From NCBI GenBank assembly GCA_003339645.1, contig QNUV01000102.1, forward strand, positions 1 to 64,000: a stretch of DNA of 64,000 nt. The letters are read 5' to 3'. Position numbers and translations under genes: made by a program. Below the pieces are notes generated by a model, which saw nothing but the letters and a program-made list of their open reading frames with translations, was not told the origin of the DNA and searched no databases. Of this stretch, positions 47,415-56,664 are shown one piece after another; positions within the stretch are counted from its first letter, which is position 1, and each line of letters begins with the position of its first letter. Source of the DNA: Microbacterium arborescens (GTDB lineage: Bacteria; Actinomycetota; Actinomycetes; Actinomycetales; Microbacteriaceae).

Positions 47415-48470
47415 GTGTTCCGCTACCCGACGCCCGACGACGCCCGCGGCTCGGGGTTCGCGATGGTCACCGATCGGTTCGCGCTGCTTCTCGGCCCGAG
47501 CGCCGGCGAAGCGCTGGCCGGGGCCGTGTGGGAGGCGATGACGGCGCGGGATGCCGCGTTCGAGGATGTCCTCTCGGTCATCGCGACCGTCGGCATCGGT
47601 GCTCTGCCCGATTTCGCCCTGGTCGAGCTCGTCGATGCGGGCTCCAGCGCCGTCTCCGTCGCCGTCCGCGGCGCGGCGACGATCGATCTGCACGGTCCTC
47701 AGCGCAGCAGCTACGCCGGTACGGGGGTCGGCACGTGGGTCGAGGGCTCGGCCCAGCACGTCGCGGGCATCTCCCTCGGGATCGGCGCCGCGACCGGCCC
47801 CTCGCTCCTCCCCATCGGTCGCGGCGTCGTGCGCACCGACGCCCTGGAATGGGGTTCGACCGCGCCTGTCGCCTCGCCCGCTGTCGCTGCAACCGTCGTC
47901 GCGGCTGCACCTCCCGTCGCGGCGCTCGAAGACCTCGACCCGCTCGAGACCGTCGCGGTCGATCGTCGAACGCTGACCGAGTCCTTCGGCCCCCGGCGCC
48001 GCACCCAACCCGGCCCCGAGCCCGAGCTGGCATCCGACCCCGAGCGGGCGCCCGAGCCCGAGCCGCGGCCCGAGATCGATGACAGCACCGTTCTCGGCTC
48101 GCGCCGCACACCCGCCGCACCCGTCGGTGCGCAACGGCGCCGGTACGTCCTGCGCCTCGAGCCGGGCGGGACCTACCCCCTCGACCACCCCATCGTGCTC
48201 GGGCGGGCGCCGCGCGCAGCGCAGCATCCGGGCGCCCGCATCGTCTCGGTGCCCTCGCCCCGCAAGGAGGTCTCGGGCACGCACGTCGAGGTCAGCCTCG
48301 ACGCCGACGTGCTCGTCGTGCGCGACCTGGGGTCGACCAACGGCACGATCGTGCGCGATGCGTCGGGCGGCGCTGAGCTGCTGCGGAGCGGGGCGACCGC
48401 GCGGGTCGCGCCGGGTGCTGTGCTCGATCTCGGCGACGGTGTGCTCGCATCTTTCGAGCCGCTCTCGTGA
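47415..48470 (+). CDS. FHA domain protein with unrecognised N-terminal domain
   Basis: 351 aa, soluble. Residues 1-150 form a domain I cannot name with confidence (FALLLGPSAGEALAGAV, LPDFALVELVDAG, GVGTWVEGSAQHVAGI); a degenerate PP2C fold is one guess. A Pro/Glu-rich linker contains IDDSTVLGSRR with Thr225, the tag shared by proteins of this locus. The C-terminal FHA domain (about 240-351) has IVLGRAPR, the phosphothreonine-binding VSGTHVEV and DLGSTNGTIV. It should bind phospho-Thr proteins made by the adjacent kinase. GTG 47415 is leaderless. Confidence 0.85.
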   Translation: MFRYPTPDDARGSGFAMVTDRFALLLGPSAGEALAGAVWEAMTARDAAFEDVLSVIATVGIGALPDFALVELVDAGSSAVSVAVRGAATIDLHGPQRSSYAGTGVGTWVEGSAQHVAGISLGIGAATGPSLLPIGRGVVRTDALEWGSTAPVASPAVAATVVAAAPPVAALEDLDPLETVAVDRRTLTESFGPRRRTQPGPEPELASDPERAPEPEPRPEIDDSTVLGSRRTPAAPVGAQRRRYVLRLEPGGTYPLDHPIVLGRAPRAAQHPGARIVSVPSPRKEVSGTHVEVSLDADVLVVRDLGSTNGTIVRDASGGAELLRSGATARVAPGAVLDLGDGVLASFEPLS

Positions 48471-48580
48471 CGTCCGGTCAAGCGATTTCCCGGCCTGCGG
48501 TCGGTGTGTTAGAAAAATCTCACCGGATTCGGATTCCGGGGGACGTCATCGCGCCCCCGTTGACAGGGGGTGCATGACTC

Positions 48581-49726
48581 GTGGCGTCGAGACTGCCCTC
48601 CGCGCCGCCCGGTCTTGCGGGATTCACCTACGTCCGTCCCCTCGGTACGGGCGGGTTCGCCGACGTCTTCCTCTTCGAGCAGAACCTGCCTCGCCGCCCC
48701 GTCGCGGTGAAGGTCCTTCTCGAGGACATCATCGACGACAGCTTGCTGCGCATGTTCAACGCCGAAGCCGACGTCATGGCGCGCCTCAGCTCGCATCCCT
48801 CCATCCTGACGATCTACGAAGCGTCGATCTCCTCCGACGGCCGGCCCTACATCGTCATGGAGTACTGCCCCACCTCGCTCACCAACCGTTACCGGCGCGA
48901 GGTCATCCCGGTCGGCGAGGTGCTTCAGCTCGGAGTGAAGATCGGCTCGGCCCTCGAGACCGCGCACCGTTCGGGCCTCCTCCACCGCGATATCAAGCCC
49001 TCCAACATCCTCATCACCACCTTCGGCACCCCGGTGCTGTCGGATTTCGGCATCGCCGCCGCCATCTCCGGACGCTCCGACGGCGACGAGGTATTCGCGA
49101 TGTCGGTGCCCTGGAGTGCGCCGGAGATCATCGACGAGCGCGTCTCCGGGTCGGTCGCGGCCGAGGTCTGGGGACTCGGTGCGACGCTGTACTCCCTTCT
49201 CGCCGGGCGCAGCCCGTTCGAGCGCGCAGGCAGCGGTCAGAACAGCCGCGAGCAGCTCAAGTCGCGCATCCGGAAGGCCGCGTATACGCCGATCGGCCGG
49301 GCCGACGTGCCCGAGCGCCTCGAGCAGGTCCTCGCGCGCGCGATGAGTCGCGACCCGGGTGCACGGCACGCCACGGCGGCCGATCTCGCGCACGACCTCC
49401 AGCTCGTGCAGCACGAGCTCGGGCTCCCGCACACGCCGATGGAGGTGGCGGTCGACGAGTGGGCCGCAGCGGGGGCCACCGTCGACTTCGCCGACGACCG
49501 CGCACGCGGACCCGTCCGCCCCTCGGTGGCGTACGAGTCCCGCCGTCCGGCGCGGGCTGCGCGTGTGGTGGATCGCCGTCCCGACGAAGGCACGATCCTC
49601 GCGGGCGCCGAGCCGGTCCGCCGCCTCGGAACCGCAGCCCGGGTCGCCCTGATCGCCGGCGGCGCGCTGCTGGTCGCCGGGGCCGGTGCCGTCACGACGT
49701 TGCTCATCGTCGGCGGGGGCTTCTGA
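48581..49726 (+). CDS. Membrane Ser/Thr protein kinase, catalytically complete
   Basis: 381 aa Hanks-type kinase. Glycine loop LGTGGFADVFL, Lys44 in VAVKVL, HRD 135-137 in HRDIKPSNIL, DFG 155-157, and SAPEII. A linker of about 90 residues carries DEGTILAG (Thr338), then one C-terminal helix (about 355-377) ending GGGF, so the kinase is cytoplasmic with almost nothing outside. The GTG start lies in a 110-bp gap with an unusual AT-rich stretch (TTAGAAAAAT near 48508). The surface-protein gene starts one base after its stop. Confidence 0.92.
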   Translation: MASRLPSAPPGLAGFTYVRPLGTGGFADVFLFEQNLPRRPVAVKVLLEDIIDDSLLRMFNAEADVMARLSSHPSILTIYEASISSDGRPYIVMEYCPTSLTNRYRREVIPVGEVLQLGVKIGSALETAHRSGLLHRDIKPSNILITTFGTPVLSDFGIAAAISGRSDGDEVFAMSVPWSAPEIIDERVSGSVAAEVWGLGATLYSLLAGRSPFERAGSGQNSREQLKSRIRKAAYTPIGRADVPERLEQVLARAMSRDPGARHATAADLAHDLQLVQHELGLPHTPMEVAVDEWAAAGATVDFADDRARGPVRPSVAYESRRPARAARVVDRRPDEGTILAGAEPVRRLGTAARVALIAGGALLVAGAGAVTTLLIVGGGF

Positions 49727-49727
49727 G

Positions 49728-52700
49728 ATGGCGCGGCGCGAGAGCGCGCGTCCCCGCGTTCGCCGGACGACCTGGATCGCCGCGGGTGCGGTGACGGCGG
49801 TGCTCGCGGTCACCGCGACGCTCGCCGTCGTCTGGCCGGGGTACGACGCGCAGTCGACGCCTCCGGACGATCCGACGGTCTGGGCGCTGCAGAACGGCGC
49901 CGGCAGCGGATACGCCCGCGTGAACCTCGAGCTCGGCGAGATCGACACCGTCAAGCGCGTCGACAACGGCAGCGCGCTGGCGCAGACCACGGACCGCCTG
50001 TTCGTCTACAGCAACGGCTCATCGCAGTTCTCCGACGTCGACATGGGCCGGCCGGCCGACCTCACCGAGGACGCCCAGGATGTCTTCACCCCGACGCCTC
50101 CCGGGACCGCAGACATCGCCGTGACGGGCGACACCATCGCCTACCGCACCGAGGCGGGGGCCGTGTTCGGCTCGAGCCTGTCGGGCGGTGGCGAAGGGAT
50201 CCCGATCGACCCCTATGCGGATGCCGAGGTGCCCGAGGGCGAGGAGCGGCCGCGCTTCGTGGCCAGCTCCGTCGCCGTCGGCACGGACGGCGTCGTCTAC
50301 GCCTTCTCGGCCGCGGAGAGTCGGGTCGTCCGCGCCGACTCGCGCACCGGCCGCATCCTCGGAGAGGACGCGGCACCGAGCGATCTCGACGCGGCGCAGC
50401 TGAGCGTCGTCGGCTCGCGCTGGGTCCTGCTCGACGACGCGAGCGGCGACGTGTGGGTGCGGGGGCGCGACGAGGCGATCACGACCGGTCTCGCCGGAGG
50501 CGCCAGACTGCAGGACGCCGCAGGCGACGGCGATCGCGCCTACATCGCCGACGCGGAGGGCGTCGTCGCCGTGGACCTCACCGGTGCCGGCGCGAGCCGC
50601 GCGCTCGACCGCCCCGGCGCCGGCACCGCCGCCAGGCCCGCGGTGCTCGGCTCGACGGTCTACGCCGCGTGGCTCGGCGATGGCGAGTCGGCCGGTTCAC
50701 TGTGGTCGAGCGATGACCCCGGCACCGTCACGCCGCTGGACTACCGCGGCGCCGACATCGGCGACAATGTCGATCCCGCCTTCATCGGCAACGGCACGAG
50801 GCTCGCGCTGAACGATCGCCGCTCGGGCTGGGTCTGGAACGTCCCCGACGGGGAGCTCGTCGCGTCGTCGCAGCAGTGGGATCTCGACCGTCAGGTCGAG
50901 ATCGAGCAGCAGGATGATGCCACCTCCGAACGTGTCGTCGATCCGAAGCCGCCCGTCGCCGTCGACGACGCCTTCGGGGTCCGAGCCGGTTCGGTGGCCC
51001 TCCTCCCGGTGCTGCTGAACGACCACGACCCGAACGAGGACGTGCTCAGCATCGACCCGGGCTCGCTGGAGAACCTCGACCCGTCGTTCGGAACCGCGTC
51101 GATCACCGGCGCGCAGCAGCAGCTGACGGTCGCCGTGTCTCCGGATGCCGCGGGCACCGCGACCCTCCGCTACCGGGTGACCGACGGCACGACCGCCGAC
51201 GGCCTGCTCTCCGAGTTCGCTACGGTGACACTCACGGTCGTGGACGACGAGCAGAACACCGCGCCCGTATGGTGCGGTGTCGAGGGATGCCTCGCCACCT
51301 GGCCGTCGCTCACCGTGGCTCCCGGCGGAACGGTCTCGGCCGAGCTGCTCGAGGGGTGGGTCGACCCCGAGGGCGACCCGGTCTTCCTCGCCGGCGCGAC
51401 GAACGACACCGGCGTCGGAACGGTCACCACCACCCCCACGGGAACGCTGACCTACCAGCATCCCGATCCGAACGCCACGGAGGGCCTGACCGTGACGATC
51501 ACGGTCACGGTCTCCGATGCGCGCGGCGCGGCCGCGACCCAGCCGCTCACGATCACCGTCACCCCCACGCCGGAGCTGACCGCCGAGTCGTTCACGGTCA
51601 CCGGCGTCGTCGGCGAGCCGCTCGACGTGTCCGTCGCGCCGTACGTCACCGGCGCCGCCGGGCCGGTGTCCCTCACCGGCGTCGTGCCGCTCGACGAGGC
51701 CCAGTCGACGGCGGCGGCGAACCCTGCCGCGCTGAGCATGGTCGTCACCGCCTCGGCCCCGGGCTCCTATCTCGTGCAGTACACCGTGCGCGACTCTCTG
51801 GCCGAGGCCACGGCGACCGTACGGGTCACGATGCTCGCGCCCGAGACGGCCGGCATCACCACTCCGCCCCTCACCGCATTCGTCCGGCCGAACGAGGACG
51901 CGACGATCGACGTCGCCGCCGCCGTGTCGAATCCGGCCGGCTCGGTGCTGCTGCTCAGCGACATCCGGCCCGAGAGCGACCCCTTCGCCTCGCTCGGCGT
52001 CGACCTGGTCGGCCAGAGCCTGCTCCGGGTGAGCGGCATGACCGACTCGGGTGAACCCGGTCGCCTCGGCGTCGTGCGATACACCGTGTCGGACGGTACC
52101 GGCAGCGCAGCCGCGACGGCGCAGGGCGAGCTGACCGTCGTCCTGCTCCCGACCGCGACCGCGGAACCGCCGATCGCGGTCGATGACGCCGTGACCGTGC
52201 GCGCGGGCACGCAGATCGACATCCCGGTGCTCGAGAACGACACCGCTCCGTCGGGCGCCCCGATCGCCATCGATCCCTCGTCGATCGTGAACGAGACCGG
52301 CGGCGGGCTCGCTTTCGCGACGAGCCGGCTGGTGCGCTACCTCGCGCCCGAGGAGCCCGGGACGTACGCCCTGACGTACACGATCTTCCGGCTCGGATTT
52401 CCCGAGGTCAGAGACACAGCACGCGTGACCGTGACCGTCGTGGGTGACGAGTCGAACCAGGCACCCCTCCCGCGGACGCTGGTCGGGCGGGTCCTCAGCG
52501 GCCAATCGGTCAGCATCCCGCTCGACGCCTACGCCGTCGATCCCGACGGCGACCCCGTCGTGCTCGACCGCATCGTCGCACAGCCCGACCAGGGCTCGGC
52601 GACGATCTCGGCCGACGGCTCGGCGATCGTCTACACGAGCCCCGACGGCTTCAGCGGGCAGGTCAGGTTCCGGTACGCCGTGCGCGACCCCAGCGGAGCG

Positions 52701-55667
52701 ACCGGGACGGCGGACGTGCGCGTCGGAGTCATCGACACGCAGACCGACCCGAGTCCGGTGACCTACAGCGATTACCTGCAGGTGCAGGTCGGCGCGGAGA
52801 GCACGGTGGTCGTGCGCCCCACCGACAACGACATCGACCCCGCGGGGACCGATCTCGAGCTGATCGACGTCGCACCGAACGCGCAGGAGGGCTCGAGCGA
52901 GTACGACACCCTGCGGGGCCTGATCGGACCGATCGAGAACGGCGCCGTGACTCTTCGCGCGGGCGACGTGCTCGGCACCTTCTCGTACACCTACACCGTC
53001 CGCAACGAGCGGGGCGACACCGCCATCGGACTCATCGTCGTCAAGACCGTCCGCGAGCCGGTGCCCGACTACCCGGTCGTGCGCGACACCGTGCTGACGC
53101 TGGAGAACCGCGAGGACTTCCCCCGAGGCATCGATGTGCTCGACGGGCAGGTGTCGTGGAACACCGGTGACGTCTCGGGCCTCCGTCTCTCGCTGTGGGG
53201 CGAGCCGACCGATCTCGCCGTCGACGGCTGGAAGATCTCGGGCGAGCTGCCCGAGCGCTCGCGCCTCATCCCCTTCGAGGTCACCGGCACCGCGTTCGAC
53301 GGCACCGAAGTCACTTCGTACGGATTCCTCCGCGTGCCCGGCGAGGCCGACGTCCGCCTCGCGCTGCGCGAGGGCTTCCCGCCCCTGCAGGTGCGCGAGA
53401 AGGAGAGCGTCGATGTCGACCTCGCTGACGCCGTGCGCGTCCCCCGCGGCGCGACGCTGGTGATCGACGACGGCATCCGCGCGGGCGGCGCTCGCGGCGA
53501 GGCCGTGTGCAGCGTCGTGTCGGGCACCACGATCCGATACTCCGCCGGTGCCGGCGCCCCGTGGACCGACAGCTGCATCGTCCCCGCGCGACTGAGCACG
53601 CAGGACGTCGCCACCTTCCTGACGCTCCGGGTGACGATCGAAGCCGAGATTCCCCAGCCGACCCTGCGCAGCGCGTCGCTCACCGTCAGCCCCGGCTCGA
53701 CGCAGACCTACGACCTGGGGCAGATGGTCCAGTGGGCCGGTCGCGCCGATTGGGACTCCGTCCGCTATGCGGGCGCGTACGGCGGCGACCAGTTCACCGT
53801 GACCGTCGAGGGCAGCACCGCGACGGTGACGGCAGCGGATGCCGCGCGTCCCGGGCGTCAGGAACCGGTCGCGATCTCGCTCCCGAGCCACTCCGACGCC
53901 GCGCCCGCCAATCTCCTCCTGACGGTCGGTCCTGCACCCTCGACGCTGCCCAAGGGCGGGTCGGCGGTGCAGACGTGCTCGCAGTCGGGCGGCGCGACCT
54001 CGTGCACGATCGAGGTGATCGGCGGGGCCGGCGAAGTGAACCCGCTGCCCGGCACGCCGCTGCGGCTCGTGGGCGCCAGCGGCCCCGGCAACTGCACGGG
54101 CGTGTCGTTCTCGCGCGCGAGCGACACCGCCGTACGAGCGACGTGGAGCGCGGATGCGCCGGGCGCCGCCGATTGCACCGGCAGCTTCACCGTCGAGGAC
54201 GCGCAGGGGCGTCAGTCCAGCGGGGCCCGCAACGGGCAGGTGATCCTCGACCTGCAGGGCCTTCCGGCCAATCCCGCGCGCGTGGAGTGGACGGCGTACA
54301 CCGGTGACTCGGTGACCCTGCGCGTGAGCTCCGACAGCGGTTCCTACCCCGCTGTCCAGGGCTACCGGATCACCGCGGGTGGCCGCGAGGTCGCCACCTG
54401 CCCGGCATCCGGGTCGTGCTCCCCGATCTCCGCGCCCGTCGGCGAGAAGATCACGTACGAGGCGCGGGCCTACAGTTCCGTCGGCGAGTCGCGCTCGACC
54501 GTGCGCACCCAGGCGTGGGCTTACCGCCCGCCGGCACAGCCCGCGGGATCGTCGTTCGAGCCGACGCCCAACGGACGCGACGGGGGACGCGCTACCATCA
54601 CCGTGACCGGACTGGATGCCACGACCGGCAGCGTGCGACTGAGCGGCGGGCGCGCGGGATCGGACACGCGCCCCGTGGTCGGCGGCACCGCGACGTTCCC
54701 CAACTACGACGTCGGATCGAACTCCGCGATCACTCTCACGGCGACGCCGCTGACGACCTTCGACCTGCCGCCCATCGCGGCCGGCTCGAGCGAAGGGCAG
54801 TCGCGTGCCGTCACGGCGCACGGCGTCGGCGCCCCGGGCCTGACTCTGTCGGAGACCAACACCTCGAACTCCATGCGCGTGACCGCGTCGGTCACCCCCA
54901 ACGGCGATGGCACGCAGACCCTCATCGGTTTCAGCGACGTGTCGGCCGAGGCCTGCGTTCCCACCGGGTCGGCGACGAGCCAGCAGTTCGAGGCGCAGGC
55001 GTTCAAGCGCAAGACGGTCTGGGCGTGCGCCGAGCACACCTTCAACGGAAAGCGCGGCTTCGGCGTCACGGGCGCCGAGATCTCGGCGCGTCCGGTCGGC
55101 AACGTCGAGGCGCCCGAGGGGATCACCTTCTCGGTGAGCACGCAGCCGAGCAGCGATGGCACGACCTACACCTACGGCGCACAGCTCAACCGTCCGACCG
55201 ATCCTCCGTTCGAGGACGCCCAGTTCAGGCTCCTGAACGGCCGCACGACGGTCGCCGACTTCACCCCGGGCTACAACGCTCCCGTGACCGGCTGGTCCGG
55301 ACGCTGGTGCGACACGTTCCTCGGCTTCGACGCCAACTGCTCGGACGCCTCTCCGATCGAACCGGCTTCCGCAAACGCATCCTTCCCGGTTCAGGTCTCC
55401 GCGAACTCGTTGCCGTCGTGCCGATCGGACCAGACATCCGTCCCCGCGTGGAGTCCTCCGGGCCTCCCGTCGGGCACGTATTCGGTCGCTTCCGAGGCCG
55501 TCGGCGGCACGGGCACGGTACGGAGCAACCGTTACACGGTGACGTGGACGGGGCCGTTGTCCGGCTTGCAGAAGCTCACCCTGGAGCGGTCCTGCGAGCA
55601 GATAGCCGCCCCGCAGCCGACACCCACCGAGCCATCCGCCGATGGCACCGGCAACACCGCCCCCTGA
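49728..55667 (+). CDS. Giant Ig-repeat surface protein of the kinase/MoxR cluster
   Basis: 1979 aa. Short basic N-terminus, one membrane helix (about 16-36), the rest predicted outside. Residues about 45-395 look like a beta-propeller-type region. From about 404 there is a series of roughly 100-residue beta domains; boundaries were seen near 404, 509, 612, 704, 812, 909, 1007, 1110, 1206, 1307, 1402, 1511 and 1605, many opening like PPVAVDDAFGVRAGSVALLP (bacterial Ig/cadherin-like). The later ones are FN3-like and contain paired Cys. No C-terminal anchor was seen. ATG 49728 follows the kinase stop by one base; an upstream in-frame ATG overlaps the kinase and was rejected. Likely a cell-surface filament or adhesin. 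Confidence 0.85.
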   Translation: MARRESARPRVRRTTWIAAGAVTAVLAVTATLAVVWPGYDAQSTPPDDPTVWALQNGAGSGYARVNLELGEIDTVKRVDNGSALAQTTDRLFVYSNGSSQFSDVDMGRPADLTEDAQDVFTPTPPGTADIAVTGDTIAYRTEAGAVFGSSLSGGGEGIPIDPYADAEVPEGEERPRFVASSVAVGTDGVVYAFSAAESRVVRADSRTGRILGEDAAPSDLDAAQLSVVGSRWVLLDDASGDVWVRGRDEAITTGLAGGARLQDAAGDGDRAYIADAEGVVAVDLTGAGASRALDRPGAGTAARPAVLGSTVYAAWLGDGESAGSLWSSDDPGTVTPLDYRGADIGDNVDPAFIGNGTRLALNDRRSGWVWNVPDGELVASSQQWDLDRQVEIEQQDDATSERVVDPKPPVAVDDAFGVRAGSVALLPVLLNDHDPNEDVLSIDPGSLENLDPSFGTASITGAQQQLTVAVSPDAAGTATLRYRVTDGTTADGLLSEFATVTLTVVDDEQNTAPVWCGVEGCLATWPSLTVAPGGTVSAELLEGWVDPEGDPVFLAGATNDTGVGTVTTTPTGTLTYQHPDPNATEGLTVTITVTVSDARGAAATQPLTITVTPTPELTAESFTVTGVVGEPLDVSVAPYVTGAAGPVSLTGVVPLDEAQSTAAANPAALSMVVTASAPGSYLVQYTVRDSLAEATATVRVTMLAPETAGITTPPLTAFVRPNEDATIDVAAAVSNPAGSVLLLSDIRPESDPFASLGVDLVGQSLLRVSGMTDSGEPGRLGVVRYTVSDGTGSAAATAQGELTVVLLPTATAEPPIAVDDAVTVRAGTQIDIPVLENDTAPSGAPIAIDPSSIVNETGGGLAFATSRLVRYLAPEEPGTYALTYTIFRLGFPEVRDTARVTVTVVGDESNQAPLPRTLVGRVLSGQSVSIPLDAYAVDPDGDPVVLDRIVAQPDQGSATISADGSAIVYTSPDGFSGQVRFRYAVRDPSGATGTADVRVGVIDTQTDPSPVTYSDYLQVQVGAESTVVVRPTDNDIDPAGTDLELIDVAPNAQEGSSEYDTLRGLIGPIENGAVTLRAGDVLGTFSYTYTVRNERGDTAIGLIVVKTVREPVPDYPVVRDTVLTLENREDFPRGIDVLDGQVSWNTGDVSGLRLSLWGEPTDLAVDGWKISGELPERSRLIPFEVTGTAFDGTEVTSYGFLRVPGEADVRLALREGFPPLQVREKESVDVDLADAVRVPRGATLVIDDGIRAGGARGEAVCSVVSGTTIRYSAGAGAPWTDSCIVPARLSTQDVATFLTLRVTIEAEIPQPTLRSASLTVSPGSTQTYDLGQMVQWAGRADWDSVRYAGAYGGDQFTVTVEGSTATVTAADAARPGRQEPVAISLPSHSDAAPANLLLTVGPAPSTLPKGGSAVQTCSQSGGATSCTIEVIGGAGEVNPLPGTPLRLVGASGPGNCTGVSFSRASDTAVRATWSADAPGAADCTGSFTVEDAQGRQSSGARNGQVILDLQGLPANPARVEWTAYTGDSVTLRVSSDSGSYPAVQGYRITAGGREVATCPASGSCSPISAPVGEKITYEARAYSSVGESRSTVRTQAWAYRPPAQPAGSSFEPTPNGRDGGRATITVTGLDATTGSVRLSGGRAGSDTRPVVGGTATFPNYDVGSNSAITLTATPLTTFDLPPIAAGSSEGQSRAVTAHGVGAPGLTLSETNTSNSMRVTASVTPNGDGTQTLIGFSDVSAEACVPTGSATSQQFEAQAFKRKTVWACAEHTFNGKRGFGVTGAEISARPVGNVEAPEGITFSVSTQPSSDGTTYTYGAQLNRPTDPPFEDAQFRLLNGRTTVADFTPGYNAPVTGWSGRWCDTFLGFDANCSDASPIEPASANASFPVQVSANSLPSCRSDQTSVPAWSPPGLPSGTYSVASEAVGGTGTVRSNRYTVTWTGPLSGLQKLTLERSCEQIAAPQPTPTEPSADGTGNTAP

Positions 55668-55698
55668 CAGCCGCCGCATGGCGAACCGAGAGGACCCC

Positions 55699-56664
55699 AT
55701 GAGCATCACACCGGAGCAGACCGCCTGGTTCCAGGAGACGTTCGCGACGCTCGTCGACAACGTCGAGAAGGTCGTGCTCGGCAAGCGCCACGTCATCGAG
55801 CTCGCCTTCACCGCGATGGTCTCCGAGGGTCACCTCCTGCTCGAGGACTACCCGGGAACCGGCAAGACCTCACTCGCCCGCGCCATGGGGCAGACCGTAC
55901 AGGGCACGAGCAGCCGCATCCAGTTCACGCCCGACCTGCTTCCCGGTGACGTCACCGGTATCACGGTCTACGACCAGAGTCGCGGCGAGTTCGAGTTCCA
56001 TCAGGGCCCGATCTTCGCCAACGTCGTCCTCGCCGACGAGATCAACCGCGCCTCGCCGAAGACGCAGTCGGCTCTGCTGGAGGTCATGGAGGAGGGCCAG
56101 GTCACGGTCGATGGTGTGAGCCGCCGGGTGGGCGTGCCCTTCCTCGTCGTCGCGACGCAGAACCCCGTCGAGCAGGCGGGCACCTACCGTCTGCCCGAAG
56201 CGCAGCTCGACCGCTTCCTGATGAAGACGACGCTCGGCTACCCCGATCACGCCGCGACCGTGCGCATCCTCGAGGGGGCCGCCGAGACGCGCCGCGAGGT
56301 CTCCCCCGTCATCACGCCCCAGGGCGTGGTGAGCATGGCCGACATCGCACGCGGGGTCTACCTCGACGCCCTCGTCCTCGACTACATCGCCCGCCTCGTC
56401 GAGGCGACGCGGCTCGCGACCGAGGTGCGCCTCGGGGTGAGCGTCCGCGGGGCGATCGCGCTGACGAAGGCCGCGAAGACCTGGGCCATCGCGCACGGCC
56501 GCAGCTACGTCACGCCCGACGATGTGAAGGCCCTCGCCGAGCCCGTGCTCGCGCACCGTCTGATCCTCGACCCCGAGGCGGAGTTCGACGGCGTGACGGC
56601 CGGGGCGGTCATCGGGCAGGTTCTGCTCGACACCGTGCCGCCCAGCCAGAGAGAGACCGTGTGA
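55699..56664 (+). CDS. MoxR family AAA+ ATPase
   Basis: 321 aa. Walker A EDYPGTGKTSLARAM, Walker B NVVLADEINRASPKTQSALL, sensor VVATQNPVEQAGTYRLPEAQ, arginine finger LDRFLMK, and the C-terminal lid VRGAIALTKAAKTWA. MoxR proteins act as chaperones with partner DUF58 or VWA proteins, here the next gene. ATG 55699 has GAGAGGA upstream; ATG 55678 is an alternative. The stop overlaps the DUF58 start (GTGA). Confidence 0.94.
   Translation: MSITPEQTAWFQETFATLVDNVEKVVLGKRHVIELAFTAMVSEGHLLLEDYPGTGKTSLARAMGQTVQGTSSRIQFTPDLLPGDVTGITVYDQSRGEFEFHQGPIFANVVLADEINRASPKTQSALLEVMEEGQVTVDGVSRRVGVPFLVVATQNPVEQAGTYRLPEAQLDRFLMKTTLGYPDHAATVRILEGAAETRREVSPVITPQGVVSMADIARGVYLDALVLDYIARLVEATRLATEVRLGVSVRGAIALTKAAKTWAIAHGRSYVTPDDVKALAEPVLAHRLILDPEAEFDGVTAGAVIGQVLLDTVPPSQRETV

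Noticed and set aside
48560-48565. TTGACA before the kinase gene as a -35 box
   Set aside because: No -10-like hexamer lies 16-18 bp downstream; the position would fall inside the coding sequence.
50697-55811. Very long open frame on the minus strand, antisense to the Ig protein
   Set aside because: High-GC shadow frame: composition is His/Arg/Gly/Asp-rich with no recognisable domain or start signal, while the plus frame encodes coherent Ig repeats and sits in a coupled operon.
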